A stretch of DNA of 64,000 nt from Dipteris shenzhenensis (Eukaryota; Polypodiophyta; Polypodiopsida; Gleicheniales): NCBI GenBank assembly GCA_047967505.1, contig CM106538.1, one strand, 5' to 3'. How positions within the stretch are numbered: position 1 is the stretch's first letter; each line of letters begins with the position of its first letter. A program made the position numbers and the translations under genes. The notes under the pieces were generated by a model, which had not been told where the DNA came from, made no database searches, and saw nothing but the letters and a program-made list of their open reading frames with translations. Below, in pieces: positions 34,402 to 47,400 of this stretch.

Positions 34402-34920
34402 ATGGCAAGGAAAAAGGCTACTACCAGGAAAAAGGACAAGGATCTACCCATAGCAAAATGGCAGCATCAAAAGGACGAGTCACTCATCCAAGAAAAGGAA
34501 AGCCAATGCATCTTCTCAAACAAGAGAAAAAAAAGATTTACACAAAAGCTCAGTGTACTAAGGGAGATAAGAAGGGTTCAGAAAGCCATGAAAATGTGTA
34601 TTCCCAAGGCACCTTTTTTAAGGCTAGCTAAGCCGGTTTGTGACGATATGAGATTTGGGAGCCTTGGATATCGATAGCAAAGAACGATAATATGGGCATT
34701 GCAAGTGAGTGCTAAAGACTTTTTCAAAGAGTTTTTTTAGGATACATTTCTTCTTGCATCCCACTACCATAGGGTGACAATCATGGAAAAGGATATGACA
34801 ACTTTAAAGATGGTGAGATGGAGATATAACAAACTCCTCAAGGCTATACATATGACAAACATCAAGATGAGTGACATTTTGCTGATACCATCTACACAAA
34901 CGCCAAAACAAAATGAGTAA
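34402..34920 (+). pseudogene. Divergent histone H3-like (possibly CENH3-like) intronless pseudogene
   Basis: One frame from an ATG at 34402 to a TAA at 34920 reads through an H3 layout with two in-frame TAG codons (34675 and 34738). Seen in order: MARKKATTRKK, matching the H3 tail start MAR.K.T.RK; a Lys-rich tail to about residue 47; alpha-N and alpha-1 as LREIRRVQKAMKMCIPKAPF with LRLAK following; MRF near the loop-1 position; WALQVSAKDFFKEFF matching the alpha-2 ..ALQEAAE..L..LFED stretch; then RVTIMEKDM, the hallmark of the alpha-3 region (RVTIMPKD). Loop 1 is longer than in canonical H3, and a Trp precedes the ALQ helix, both features reminiscent of centromeric H3. There are no introns. 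A processed pseudogene is most likely. H3 homology is firm; the CENH3 subtype is only a possibility. Confidence 0.75.
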
Positions 34921-34929
34921 AGATAGAGG

Positions 34930-37900
34930 GAGTGACTAATGGAAAAGAAATAAGGGCAAAAATAGCCTTCGAGGAATCCCAAAAGGAAAAATTGAAGGAC
35001 ACCGACATCCTCATGGGATCCTCGCTCACGTACATGGACAAATGGCAAGAAACTTACAGGGTTAGTCTTTATTGGCATAGTCTCTCAAGCTTTGGTTATG
35101 AGCTACTGTGTCGCCACTTGAGATGTTAGCTCAGAGCCCGTCACTAGCCCATCATTTTCTCCTACTGTTGTGTATCGCTCTGATCACTCTACCTTTGCTT
35201 AGCTTATGGAGACACACTAGCCCTTGAAATACAGTCGAACAATCATGTTATGCGCTAAACACGAGGCTACTACCATCGAGCTATATAGTGCCAAAGTATG
35301 ATAATGGAAATAAGTGGACTTCATGAAAGCGTGCATTATGGGAGGGAGAACATCTGAAAAATACCACATACAAACACCTCATATCTTCCACCAATATAGA
35401 TATTGCAAAACTAGAATTACAAGTTTTGGAGTGTCTACATACACTAGGACCTACTGTAGATATATGTTTTGAGGATGGGGACTCATTAAGAGAGTTTAAC
35501 CTAATAGACAATTGTATGAATGCAAGCAAAAATTGAGCAGGAGAAGTTACCAACATAATCATCCTTGTAGGACTCTAGTAAGTTTTTATTGACAATCAAT
35601 TATTTTGAATACTATTCTAGACTACTCTGTTGATTTGCAGCTTACTCAAAAAAAGGTTACATGGACAATAACAAGATTTTGTACATATCATGGACCTAGT
35701 TATCTCCAAGTTAAGGGATCCCAAGGAGCCAATGGACTAGATTGCAAAGTGGTTCACAGCTTGCAAATTCCAATCTGTGTGCCTTATTGTCATCCCTTAC
35801 CATTCAAAGTAAGTGATTATTCAGGTACATTGCATAAGGAGCTAAATTGTTCTTTTGAATCCACAAGTTTTAATCTTTATAAGAATTGTCAAATCTAGAT
35901 GACATTGGAGTTTAGCTACAATATGTTTGCCAACAAAAGCATGTTTCTGCTTCAATTTAGTTACTATTCAGGTAATGTGATGATGTGAAACTACATGTGA
36001 GCAAAGGGACTGATGACTCTGAGTAAGGACTATTTAGGAATTTTTTGGCATGGCTTCGATTGGCTACTTTGGAGTTCTCTCTACTATGGATGATCTAATC
36101 TATTCTAAACTAGATCTAGACCAATAATCGAGCAATGTAAAAGTAGCAAATAATTCCTTTTCTTTGTTCGTTTTAGGTGATGGGTCAGATGCGTCGATGT
36201 GGAGGTTGATGTGCATGCAAGAAGTGGATTTGTCATCAAGGCTCAAAAGTGTGTGATACTTGCATAAAATGTGCACATGATGTGATGAGCGTGTAGAGCA
36301 CAAAAAATCAAGTATTTTTCCTTTTTGGAGTGCCCTCAAGTTCTTCCCAGATCAAGAGATACGACTTGATCTAGGTGGAGGGGCAAAAAGAGTGCTAGTG
36401 ATGATGTGGCACTCAAGGTCACATGCACGGGTGTGCCTGCCAAGGGATGTGCCAATGGAGTAGTGATGGCGTGGTAGCTAGGTGTAGTGCCAATGTGCTA
36501 GTGGAGAGGTAACTGTGCCTAGCAGGGGGTCAGTGCCATGTGGTAGATGCTGAGTTGGCAGCTCAAGTGACAAGCTGATTGGACTTGTTAATGTGGCAGT
36601 GATGTTAGCTGATGATGTGGCCTGGGTGACTATGCAAGCTGACATGGCAGGTGGACACCACGTGGCAGATAAGTATGCCATGTGTCCTTGATGATGTGTT
36701 AGATAGGGTTTCCCTTGATGGAGCCATGTGTCATTATTAGGATTATCCCACGTGTCGAGCTTCGATGGAGATAATAATTGACAGAATCTAAAATATTCCA
36801 TACAAAATCTTTTTCAGATTCTAATGACATAAATAATTCCGTTGCTACGTGTAGAACCCCATGGAGGCATCGATAGTTAGATGCCACCTAAGTTGGCCTC
36901 GTTTGGATGCTAGAGCTCGTATGTTGTGGCATTGGTCATGTAGGATAGGTCAGTTGACTAGTGCTATGGTTGCAAGATGCTACGGCTTGATGCAAAGGCT
37001 CGTTGAGGCACCATTGTGAACTCATCTAGTTGCCATAGAGGTCATTGTGAGGCTTGTTGGCATTGTAGAATTTTGGCTGTCGGGAGCCTGAGTCATCGCT
37101 TGGAGTGGTTGTAGAAAGTTGATGTAGTGACAGGAGTCTGTTGTTTGGATCGGCTATAGTGTTGAGCTCTATGTTGGCATGGGTGATGGCTATGTTGCAG
37201 CTCCGTTGATGATGGCAGCATCAGTGAGTCTTGGGAGCAAGTCTTGTAGTTGTCGAGTTTATAGGAATGACGGTTGCTAAAGCTGTGAGGTCACTGCCTT
37301 GTGAAGTAGCTCGAGTGCTAGAGCCGATAGGAGCTATTGTAGCATTTCCCACAACTAGAGGTCCAGTTGGAGGAGTCGTTGGTGGGCTTGTGGTGTTGCA
37401 AGGAGCTTGTTGGAGTGAGTTGTGAACCTCTATGTCTTTGCTAGCACTGTGCTTGTGAGCCTTAGTCGTTAGCTACCTTGTTGAGGCTTAATCATCATAG
37501 GTTCAAATGGACTACACAGTTTTAAGTTTGATACGAGAGACATAGGAGATATCCACTATGTCCTTGGCATGGAAAAATGAAAATGGCATTATGTTGACAT
37601 GGGGAAAATGCTTCCAATTTGTTTTGAAGTAAATTTAGATGTATGATTGCAAAGCCTTGCTAACTCCCATGTAATCCAACAATAAATTGTCCACTTACTA
37701 TTGTTACAAATCCTCTTCACTATTGATATTTCACTGGTAGGTTGATCTACTTGAAAATAACATAGTTAGACACTTCATATACAACTGGTTTCCTCAATCA
37801 ACTCATGAAGGACCAAATAATTCTTCTCTTGATGTAGCAAGAATTTTTGTGAATTAGCCAAATGATAATTATAGAGTCATTTTTGAGGGAGATGATTCGA

Positions 37901-38190
37901 GACAACAAGCCAGAGAAAATTAGCTAAATGAAAAAGTCTAAAAGAAGGAGTCTTATTCAAAATGCTAGGTTCAATGCCAAACTTACATGCATGTCACCAG
38001 AACATCAACTAATGCCACTTTTTGCAATACAAAACATGAGATATGGTCTCGTTAAGTTTGGGAGTTTGATGCAATTGAGAAATTAGAACATAGTTATCAA
38101 CATTCCAAAACTTTAATTCCTTGGGAAATTTTGTGCAGCATCTGCTTTGGTAAAAATTCAAGAGTCAAGGTTAGGAGAAGCACCTATTGA
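34930..38190. other. No gene recognised; TGTGGCA-rich segment 36400-36900
   Basis: Mostly AT-rich sequence with small ORFs. From about 36400 to 36900 the sequence is enriched in GATG(A)TGTGGCA-like words with no exact period. A 64-residue Val-rich ORF at 37231-37425 is unsupported. Confidence 0.4.
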
Positions 38191-38199
38191 GCAAGAGGT

Positions 38200-39430
38200 A
38201 TTCTTGACTAGAATAATAAATATGTTTGGGGTTATGCAAAAACCCATACCATGAATGGTTTAGTGTACTACACTTTCATAGATAATGTTGGGTCTATTTT
38301 CTTAAGGAGAAATTTGAAGTCATTTACCATCTTTCAAGAATCTAAGTCATGGTAGAAAACCAGACAAACAAAAATATCAAATCTCTTAGATAATATAGAT
38401 GAGGTGAATGTATGTCTTCCACACTCATGAACTTTTTACAAGGGTAATGGAATTTGTAGACAATTCACATGTGTAGATAATCCTCGATAGAGTGCAGTAG
38501 CCAAAAGGAAGAACATGACTTTAGCCAATAGTGTTGGAAGCAATGCTCACTAAGAAGCATTTTCCAAATCATTTTTGGGAAGAAGCAATCCACATTGCCA
38601 ACTACTTTTTGAATCGACTTATGACAAATTACATTCAAGGTATGAAACCTTATGAGGCATTCAATGGATACAAGCCATGCATTGGGAATCTCCACATATT
38701 CAAATACATAGCCTATGTTCACATAAAGTTCAATGGAAAGTTATGGAAATTCATCATGGTTGTTAGAGATGAGAGAAAAGCATACAAGTGTAATGATTCC
38801 ACTAATCAAAAGATCAATAGAGATGTAGTTTTGATGAAGAATTAAATACACAAGTTATTGTCACACTAATGACTTAAACACATTCAAAGAAGGCTGATGA
38901 AGATGAGCAAGCATTGCCTGAAGATTCCTCAAAAGAGAAACAACTCAAATGGTGTACAAGTCAATAGAGACTACCACCTAGGTGGACATATAATTAGAAT
39001 GGCAAAGAGACTCAATTTTAAAGCACAAATTATGCCCTTATTATTACCCATTGCTACAAAAGAGCCATTGTGCTTTGAAGATGCAATTGACAAGCTAGAA
39101 TGACAGATTTCTAGGAATGAAGAAATGCCTTTTTGTAGAAAAGCAATGCTTTGGATTTATATGACTTGCCACCAAGAAAGAATGCAATTGCTATGAATAA
39201 ACAACTCTTGGGATTTATATGACTTGACACTACGATAGAAGTCAATTGAAAATGAGTGGTGACTTGGTGACATACTCAACATTGTGATGACAGCAAAGAT
39301 GATTTTGTAGATATATTTTACCAAGCCACTTGGGAAAGATATTTTGGAGAAGTTCTTTTTTAACTCAAAGGAAGGATATTCCCATGAAGGTTTTATGATG
39401 AATATAATGTTCAAGTCCTTCATTCTCCAT
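38200..39430 (+). pseudogene. Ty1/copia pol remnant with internal deletion
   Basis: The plus strand shows degraded integrase core (IDNVG near 38279, then GNGICRQFTC and NPR.SAVAKRKNMTLANS at about 38445-38530). A clean integrase C-terminal block follows in 38531-38845: HFWEEAIHIANYFLNRLMT, MKPYEAFNGYKP, HIFKYIAYVHIKF and NRDVVLMKN. Next comes KEPLCFEDAI at about 39060, the region before the RT. Then, abruptly, YFTKPLGKDILEKF appears at about 39317, matching the very end of copia Pol (D.FTK.L....F). The RT and RNase H between them are deleted. Stops are frequent. LTRs were not resolved. Confidence 0.8.
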
Positions 39431-39563
39431 AATCATGATCTTGAGGGAAGGCCTACTTCATAATGTTGATATTGGGGGAAGGTGGTGAGGATTCTTAACA
39501 TCATGTTTATATTCCACATACCACTAACACAAAGATTGTTAAACAGACATGATAAGGATTGAG

Positions 39564-39593
39564 AACCCTAACACTAACCCTAACCCTAAAGGG
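39564..39593. repeat. Short telomere-like CCCTAA run
   Basis: Four units read CCCTAACACTAACCCTAACC then CTAAAGGG. It is very short and lies just after the copia remnant, so it is probably internal to an element or incidental. Confidence 0.7.
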
Positions 39594-40029
39594 TTTGTAT
39601 TTATTCATTATTTTTCACTATAGTGTACAACAATCATTTGTGGTGTGCTCTCTCTCCTCATCTCCACTCTTCTCCTCTCCCTCTTCATATTTGTTGATTT
39701 TGAGGGTACATTCACTTAGAAACCTTGATCAACCATCAGACACCATTGATTAATTCATCCTTAGAAAGATACCCATGAATTATTCATGATCTTGCATGAC
39801 TTATCATTCCATATCCATGTCTTAGCTTCCTACAATCCAAAGAAGAAGCACATCAAGGGAAAGAACTACCACAATATCTATATGCTCATCTAGAAATCAA
39901 GGTAAGTTCTGCCTGTAAATAACAAGAAAAGTTGCAAGGGAAAAAAAAGGAAATACCTTCATCATTTATTAAAGATTTCATCTTGGTCTACCTACCTCTA
40001 AAATAAAGGAAAATGATTTCAACATAGAG

Positions 40030-40290
40030 GAATTTCAAGGGAATTCATTCTTCAACAAGATCATAACTTACCTAACATGGAGTTAAAATGCAAGAAAACA
40101 CACAACAAAGCCCTTATATCTTGATGAAGACACCATCAAGGCGTTATAATCAAATTTAACATTTCACAAGAATTGATTCCTCAACAAGATCAGAATTCAC
40201 CTTGCAATGCTCAACATAGAGTTGAAATGCAAGGAAACACACATCAAAACCCGTATATCTCAATCAAGTCACAATTGAAGAGTTATACTC
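40030..40290. repeat. Imperfect tandem duplication, about 130 bp
   Basis: TCAACAAGATCA...CTTAC..AACATGGAGTTAAAATGCAAG recurs about 140 bases later as TCAACAAGATCAGAATTCAC..AACATAGAGTTGAAATGCAAG, each followed by AAACACACA and a similar tail. Confidence 0.75.
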
Positions 40291-40299
40291 ACATTTACT

Positions 40300-43040
40300 G
40301 TGCAACCCGGCAAAGGCTCCCATATAATGCTGCATTGTTTGCTATACCAGCCCTGTAGTACCATTATCCCTTTTCCAAGCGTCGGCTCACCTCTAAGAGT
40401 AAACCATGTAGTAGCCCACATGGTTGTCTTGTGGAAGATTCCATCCACCTAGATGTGCCCATGTGGCATCCATATTTGATGCTCACAAAGTAGAATCCCA
40501 TGCCCCCCAATCCTATCTCTATACAATGTACTTGCCAAACATCCATGAAAATCGGTGCATGAGTTGCTTATGAGTTCTATGGTCAAAATTGTAAGATAAG
40601 GGTATAGCTCACATAGTAGGAGAGCAGTGGATATACTGTTTGTATCTTGTATCTTCTCACTTGCTAGATAAGAAAGATGCAAGACTAGTTGTTTCTCTGT
40701 GGACATAGCCAACATTGGGTCAACCATGTATATCAGTCTCTTTGTCTCTTCCATTATGTGTGCTTCATGTATTTTGTATTTTACACATTCCAATTCTCGC
40801 ATTGTTGCTCCATTATCATGTTGCTCCTAACAGATTTGACTAATTAATAGGCGATATAAGATGTGCAAACCCTACATGTAGAAGCATTGCAATAATCATG
40901 TGGAGGTTTAACATATTCCAAAGCTATATTGAAGTCACTTTGGCTAGTGGATAGGAGGAACCATAACATTTTATAGTAACAGCAGGTACCTAGTCATCTA
41001 AGGAAAATTTGTGACAAGTCATTTCATCAACCCATGAAAGAGATTTCTTTAAGATATAATCTTGTTGACAGATCATATCTAACCTTTTGGATCTTACAAG
41101 AGTGGAATTTTGGCCTTTCATATGTGAGAGCTGCATTCTTAGATCAATATGCTCCAGAAAGAGACCCCAATGGAATCTAGACGGAGCTATATAAGTATAA
41201 ACACGAGCTGAACCAAGATGTTGATTTAATACCTGATTCATTTCTTTGAAGTGTGGAACCCCTAGAGTGCAGCTTTACATTCAGAGATCCCACTCGAAAT
41301 GATTAAGAAGGAGATATATCTATTGCAAGCACATCATCTTAGAAAGTGGAAGTGAAGAACCCTCTTTGCTTTGATGAGAGGCAGTACGGTATGCATGAGA
41401 GAATGAGAGAAGGAATGGAAGATGAAGAGATTGGGACAATTGCGATTGCAGGAAAGTCCAAAGAATCCACTATTTGATTGGGAAGTAGCTTCATGGATGG
41501 ATATTTATAGGCTTTGGAAGCACAGTACAAGTGGATTGCCTACATGTATATCAGATGGTGATGATATGGGAAAAGTGACCAAGTAGGTTATTAGTGTAGA
41601 ACAAGTGCAAAATTTTGAAGCCCAAGAGTGGCATGAAAAGGGAATAGATATTGATATGTATGATCAAGAAGAGGATGAAGCACAGGAGATTGAAAATGCA
41701 TGTGAATCATATGTTGGGCCTTTGTTTGATACCGATAAAGATGTGCATATGACCTTCGATATGAGACTTTGTTATTAGAGCCTATTCATGATGGTGCAAA
41801 TACATGCAATGATCCATGGGATGTGGAAGAGCCTATGCTTGAGGATGCAATGATCCAAGAACAACTAGAGATAGGAAGCAATGCTTGCATGGATTCAGAG
41901 TTATGGTTTGATAACAATAATAGTAGTCTTCAAAGTGGAGAGATTTGTTGGGTTAGACGAATTAGATGCTATATTTCGGGTTTAGTGAGGGAACTAATGG
42001 GACATGCTTGATCCAATGACTATTTGTCTTGTAGCTTGATGCACTTGGGAGATGTAGTTGATGTTTGCCATAATGTTGGGGACTATGAAGAGCCTCTGTT
42101 TGGGCCCACATGTGATGCAAGGATGAGATTTGGTATATGCATATGTTTTAGAGGAATTTTCTTTTCGTACATCGAATACAAATTATTTCATGGATAAGTG
42201 GGCTTTGGGACCTATTTGGCAAGAAGATCTTATGGCTAAAAGTTTTCTTTCTCATGAAATAGAGGAGGAGATGCAGGTACTATCTGTCAAAGTTGTAGCT
42301 TGGGATCTTTTGAAGGGGCCTTTGCATGAGGAGGTGATCAACCAAGTACATGTAGAAGAGTTTCTGGATGCACATATCATAGAGAGGCAAGTAGTGTTGC
42401 AAGGTTATGTGATGCAACCTTGGACGATGCTTTCTAGTTTCTACATCTATGAAATAGAATTGTGGATGGATCAACCACCAAAGGAGAAATTCTGGGTGTT
42501 GCAATGAGTTAGTGTTGCAATGCACTCGAGTGCCTATGTGTGGATGGATGCCTATGTGATATAAGACTTTGACAAGATGATGGATTGGGAAACCTTATAA
42601 GATGTATGACATGATAGCTTGCCTTTGGATTCTTTATTTGATGATGACATTTTGGTGTGTAGAGATGCTTGGAGTGTGTGGCTGCCGTATGATAGAGGGA
42701 AGAGATGGGTATGTACAATTATGCTTTGTAGGGTATAAGATGGTTTTTGATCTAGGTGGTTTGCTTATACGTGCTCAGAAATAGAGGAGATGTATTGATT
42801 TATTTCCTTTCAATCCAAGAGGATAACCAAGAAAAGAAAAAGGAGACTACTGACATGAATGTTCATAGTTGAGGGGTGAAAAAATTTTAGGCAGACTTCG
42901 AGGACCTCGATTTTGAACTGCCAATGGTAGGAACTAAGCGGATTTGATACTGTTTCTTTATTGGGATGGTTTGGCCCTATAAATTTATCTGTGATGAATA
43001 GCCCATAGAATTTACATCACTTTAGGTGCCGTAAGCTTCA
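40300..43040. other. No gene recognised; unassigned ORFs
   Basis: Plus-strand frames at 41769-42011 and 42130-42507 encode acidic, Trp/Glu-containing sequence that looks like decayed coding DNA, but no domain was recognised. They could be parts of one broken reading frame of a mobile element. Confidence 0.35.
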
Positions 43041-43045
43041 TCCTG

Positions 43046-43375
43046 TCATTGAGATACGATTGCAAGAAACTCTTCAAAAATGATATTATAAGGAATGATT
43101 TTCTTGTACTGAGGCATGGGCCAAAATGCAACCACTAGGTTCCCATGATTTAGCAAAGTTACCCTTATAGAGTGATATAGTCTAAGAGAACTATATCTTT
43201 GTATTAAGTTTGTACTTTTATTTTTTAACACTAGATGCATCAAAACTAGATTCAAGGTTTTCACTTTCTTGAGAGAAACATTCTAGGGGTTGCATTCTTG
43301 CCCATGCCCATGGTACAAGGAAATCATTCCTTATAATGGCAATTTTGTAAAGCTTCTTGCAATCATATACCAATG
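43046..43375. repeat. Long inverted repeat, arms about 95 bp, spacer about 140 bp
   Basis: Arm 43046-43140 contains GATTGCAAGAAACTCTTCAA, ATTATAAGGAATGATTT and GCATGGGCCAAAATGCAACC. Arm 43281-43375 is its reverse complement with roughly 80% identity by eye (for example GGTTGCATTCTTGCCCATGC and AAATCATTCCTTATAATGGC). RNA from this locus could form a long imperfect hairpin. The minus strand of the right arm is open in one frame (YDCKKLYKIAIIRNDFLVPW). Confidence 0.8.
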
Positions 43376-43609
43376 AAAGGATTATGCTTATTGCACCTAA
43401 AGGGATGTTAGTTTTGTAGCCTACGTCAACACACAAATAAGTAGTCCTTTCATGAAGCCAATAATTACTCTTGTGCACTATTTCATTTTTTATGATAATG
43501 AACTTCGTCTATCCATTTGATGATGATGAAAATTTTCAATTCATTTGACGATGAAAATTTTCTATTCACTTGATGACGAAGAACTTGGTCTATTCACCTA
43601 AAAATATGG

Positions 43610-44355
43610 GGAGAAGGGGGATAGTGGATAAGGGATGGGGAGAAGGAGGCATTTGTTTAAAAGGGCCCAAGGTATAATTAGGAGAAGGGGGATGGGGGAG
43701 AAGGGAAATTTTAAAAGGGGATGGGGGAGAAAGGGAAATTTAGAACTTGGGCATGATGGTAAATTATAAGGGGATGGGAAAGAGAAGAAACCTAAGGTTA
43801 AAAGGCATGAGAAAGAGGGGAGAAAGGGGAGAGGAAGGGTGGAGAAGAGAGGGGAGAAAGAAAGAGGGGAGAAAGGAGGAGGGAAAGAAGGAGATCAAGG
43901 TAGATGGGGATATTTTAAAAGGGGGAAATGGGGAGAATGGGAAGAGAAGGAGAATGAGAAAATTTTGAATGGGAAAGGCATGAGAAAGAGGGGAGAACAA
44001 GGGGCGAAAGGAATGGAGAAAGGAGGGGAGAAAGGAGGAGGAAAGGAGGAAAACAGGGGGGAAAGAAGGAGATTAAAGAATAGAAGGAAGAATGGGAAGA
44101 GAAGGAGAATGAGAAAATTTTGAATGGGAAAGGCATGAGAAAGAGGGGAGAATGGGAAGAGAAGGAGAATGAGAAAATTTTGAATGGGAAAGGCATGAGA
44201 AAGAGGGGAGAATGGGAAGAAAAGGAGAATGAGAAAATTTTGAATGGGAAAGGCATGAGAAAGAGGGGAGAACAAGGGGCGAAAGGAATGGAGAAAGGAG
44301 GGGAGAAAGGAGGAGGAAAGGAGGAAAACGGGGGGGAAAGAAGGAGATTAAAGAA
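43610..44355. repeat. G/A-rich minisatellite with embedded 60-bp repeat
   Basis: The region is nearly pure purine on the plus strand, with GGGGAGAAGGGGGATGGG-like units. From about 43935 a 60-bp unit (GAATGGGAAGAGAAGGAGAA...TTTTGAATGGGAAAGGCATG) recurs at about 44091, 44151 and 44211. A second block (AAGGGGCGAAAGGAATGGAG) appears twice about 270 bp apart. Open frames here result from composition. Confidence 0.92.
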
Positions 44356-44419
44356 TAGAGTGTGTGTAGGATGGAGAGGATCAACAAGATGTGTAAGGAG
44401 ACGATGGAATTTCTTTGCC

Positions 44420-47400
44420 CAAATAGGGAGATAGGGGATGAATAAACAAAGGCCCTATGAGCTGTAGGAGTTAAGTTACATTTTTTGGAAATTACCATCA
44501 AAATAACCATTGATATAAGCATCAAAAAATACTCGAGAGCATCAGTATAATGGTCAATTTGTTTCCTAGAAAGTGTTTTGATAGTTATAATGACTCTTTC
44601 TCTGGGGCCACCTTGATGGTTATTTAGACAATTATGTCAATGATTATAGTTTGTTAAAATATTTATATGTTAATAAGAGGGAAATTCACTCCAAGTGTTT
44701 CAATGCAAAGACCTCATGGGGGGGCTATGTAAAAACCCTACATATAGCACGTGTGATCCAGGGATATTAAAAAAAAACCCTACCTACAGAATTTAATAAC
44801 CTATATACACTCCTTTTGTAAATCTAAGATGATTAAAATATCCCTTATGTATGAAAATTTCCACTTTTTGAATTTAAAAACCGATTATGTATGTATATTT
44901 TTTGTCACTCCATAAAAATATAAAACCCTTTCCATTGATCGCTTGCGCTATCTTACATATTTCTTAGTGACCTCCTGAGGCAAAGACCCATCAACTCTCC
45001 TTCATGCAAAGTTTCATGTAAGCTAAACCTTGTTAATCCATCCTCAAAACTTGCCCTATGAAAATTTCATTATTTAATATATTATATGATATCACCATTA
45101 ACCAGCTTTGAAAGGCTAAACAATTTCCAATGTGGTGGGGCACATACCACTAGTTGTGTGTCCAAAATTAGCTTGTGAGATAGAAGCCTAGTCAACTCTA
45201 TGTGCTTTCCCTATGGAAAACTGTCTGGAGATCTTAGTAAAAGTCACATGGAACCTAGGGTATAGTTTGTATGGTTCCACACAGTGTTTGATAATATTGG
45301 GTCCTTGCATATATTTTTATTGTAGGAAATAAACTTTCCCTACACTAGCTCATTTTGTTAGCCCACTATATATCCATAACTTATAGGGAAATTAGAGGTC
45401 TTTGGGGTGCAAACCGCATCTCATGTTAATGATTATAAACAATAAAAATAAAGTGATTATGAAGATTCATGTCACTAAGCACATGAATATTGTAAATGGC
45501 TTGCCCTACCATGCTCTAACCTAAAAATTGGCACATCAAGTCAAAATGACCCTTGAGAAGGGGGACTATACTTGAAAGCATCAATATAATAGTTGGACTT
45601 CTCTGGCTTTATCGATGCTTGGATCAACAGTGTCATTATTGGACGTCTATGGTTTTATCAATTCTTGTATCAACAGTGTCATTTTTTAAATGGTTTACTA
45701 ACTATAAATTTGTATCGATGGTTATTTTAATGGTTTATGGTTTTTATCCAGTTATTTTGATGGTTAGGGATTTCTAGTTCTAGGTTTTTTGGATGAAAAC
45801 TATATTATATATTGTAAATAAATGCTAATAAGCATATTTGAGACTATGGGTATTTCAAACAACAAGTACATGTGCAAAACAAAAAGGAGGTATGACTTTG
45901 TGGTTTCATACTTGCCTAAATCAGCAGCCTTGTGTGACATTTGAAATGAGCATCAATGTGGGGATGTTCTATTTCAAAGTGGTGATGAGGAACGAAACCC
46001 CATGAATCACAAGTGAACCAAAACTATCAAATTTTGCTAAAAGAAGCATGACCAAAGAGGAGAAGAAACATGAAGGGATTACAACATTGTGAGTATGTAC
46101 CTATATAGAGCAATCATGAGCAAGATAATGCAATGCACAACATGATAGATGCATATTTTGATCTAGATCCAAGGAATGAACATTATGAAGAGGATGTGGA
46201 AAGTAGCTAAAGCTACACCCCATGAGTCCTTAGGGGACTTGATTAGAAGATGAGACAAATACAATGTTACACATAGTATCTAATGCATCTTGTATCACAA
46301 TGACTTTTCTCATATTGAAACTACAAGCTAGCTGTGCATGGTTTGACATAAGTGTCACCTCTCTTTTTTGGTAAAAGACTTTGTTGTATTGTAATAAGAG
46401 ATTTGTTTTAATAGATGCCCAAGTTGTCATGTGCATTTTTGTGTAGATTTCTTTGTACATTACTTCCAAAATGTAACACTATCAAGCAACTAAATCAAAC
46501 AACAAAAGGAAAAAACTCATCAAAGATCTTTAGGTATAAGCCATGTTAGAGAATTTCTAAATTTTTAGACATTATGCATGTTGTGAGTAGGAGGTGGGGT
46601 ATGAAAATTGAATAGTAAGTAGTGTAGTGACACTATCCACATTCCTAACGATGGATTTTGGAGTGAATGTAGGCAAATTATGATGGCGATGGCGAGTGGT
46701 TTTTTTGTTCCCTATTCACACACGCGTGGCCATTTATGAGGGGCACATACACCCATTGCCTACACTAACAAGCGGCAAGGGACTCTCCAAGGGAGGCATC
46801 AAGCTCAAGTGGACGAATGCCTAACTGCATGAGCTATCGCTATTGCGATGGGGGGTGCTTGTTAGCTGCAATAGTTTGATGTGTTCAATGATTAAAATTT
46901 GAGGCCTTTGTAAGAATTGCAAGTTTGTTTTAATAGCTTGAGTCATGCAAAGGCTCTTCTTGATGATTTACCACATCCTCCCACCTTATCTGAGTGAAGG
47001 TTTAGTATGTCACTGCAATGTTAAAAAACTAGAAATTCCTATTAATTAGTTGTGGGGAAAAGAAGAGGGTGAAAAGCTAAAGGATAAAGCCATGACTAAA
47101 CTAAGGGATAAAGGGGAGAGGGGAGAAGTTTCAATTAAAGGATAAGGGAGGGTATCAGGCATTGAATGGGGAGCTTGGGGGGGAGAGACCACTTATAAAG
47201 GGGGCATTAAAGAAGAAGGGACGTGCTAAAGGGAGAGGGGGAGGAGACCGTTTAGAGAGCATTCCCATGAGCGACCTATTAACACCCCTCTTCTACATAG
47301 GCTCAAAAGATTAACCTATGCATAAAATAAAATAACCCATGGACAAACATAGGTTAAGGGGCCAAAACAAATAGGAGGAATAAAGTAGAGTTGGGCAAGT

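Noticed and set aside
36478-36801. 107-residue minus-strand ORF as a gene
   Set aside because: It is composed of a TGTGGCA-rich low-complexity stretch, and no domain or splice context was seen.
43747-44525. Overlapping ORFs of up to 150 residues on both strands
   Set aside because: They are an artefact of the purine-rich minisatellite and its 60-bp repeat, which is divisible by three and so keeps a frame open.
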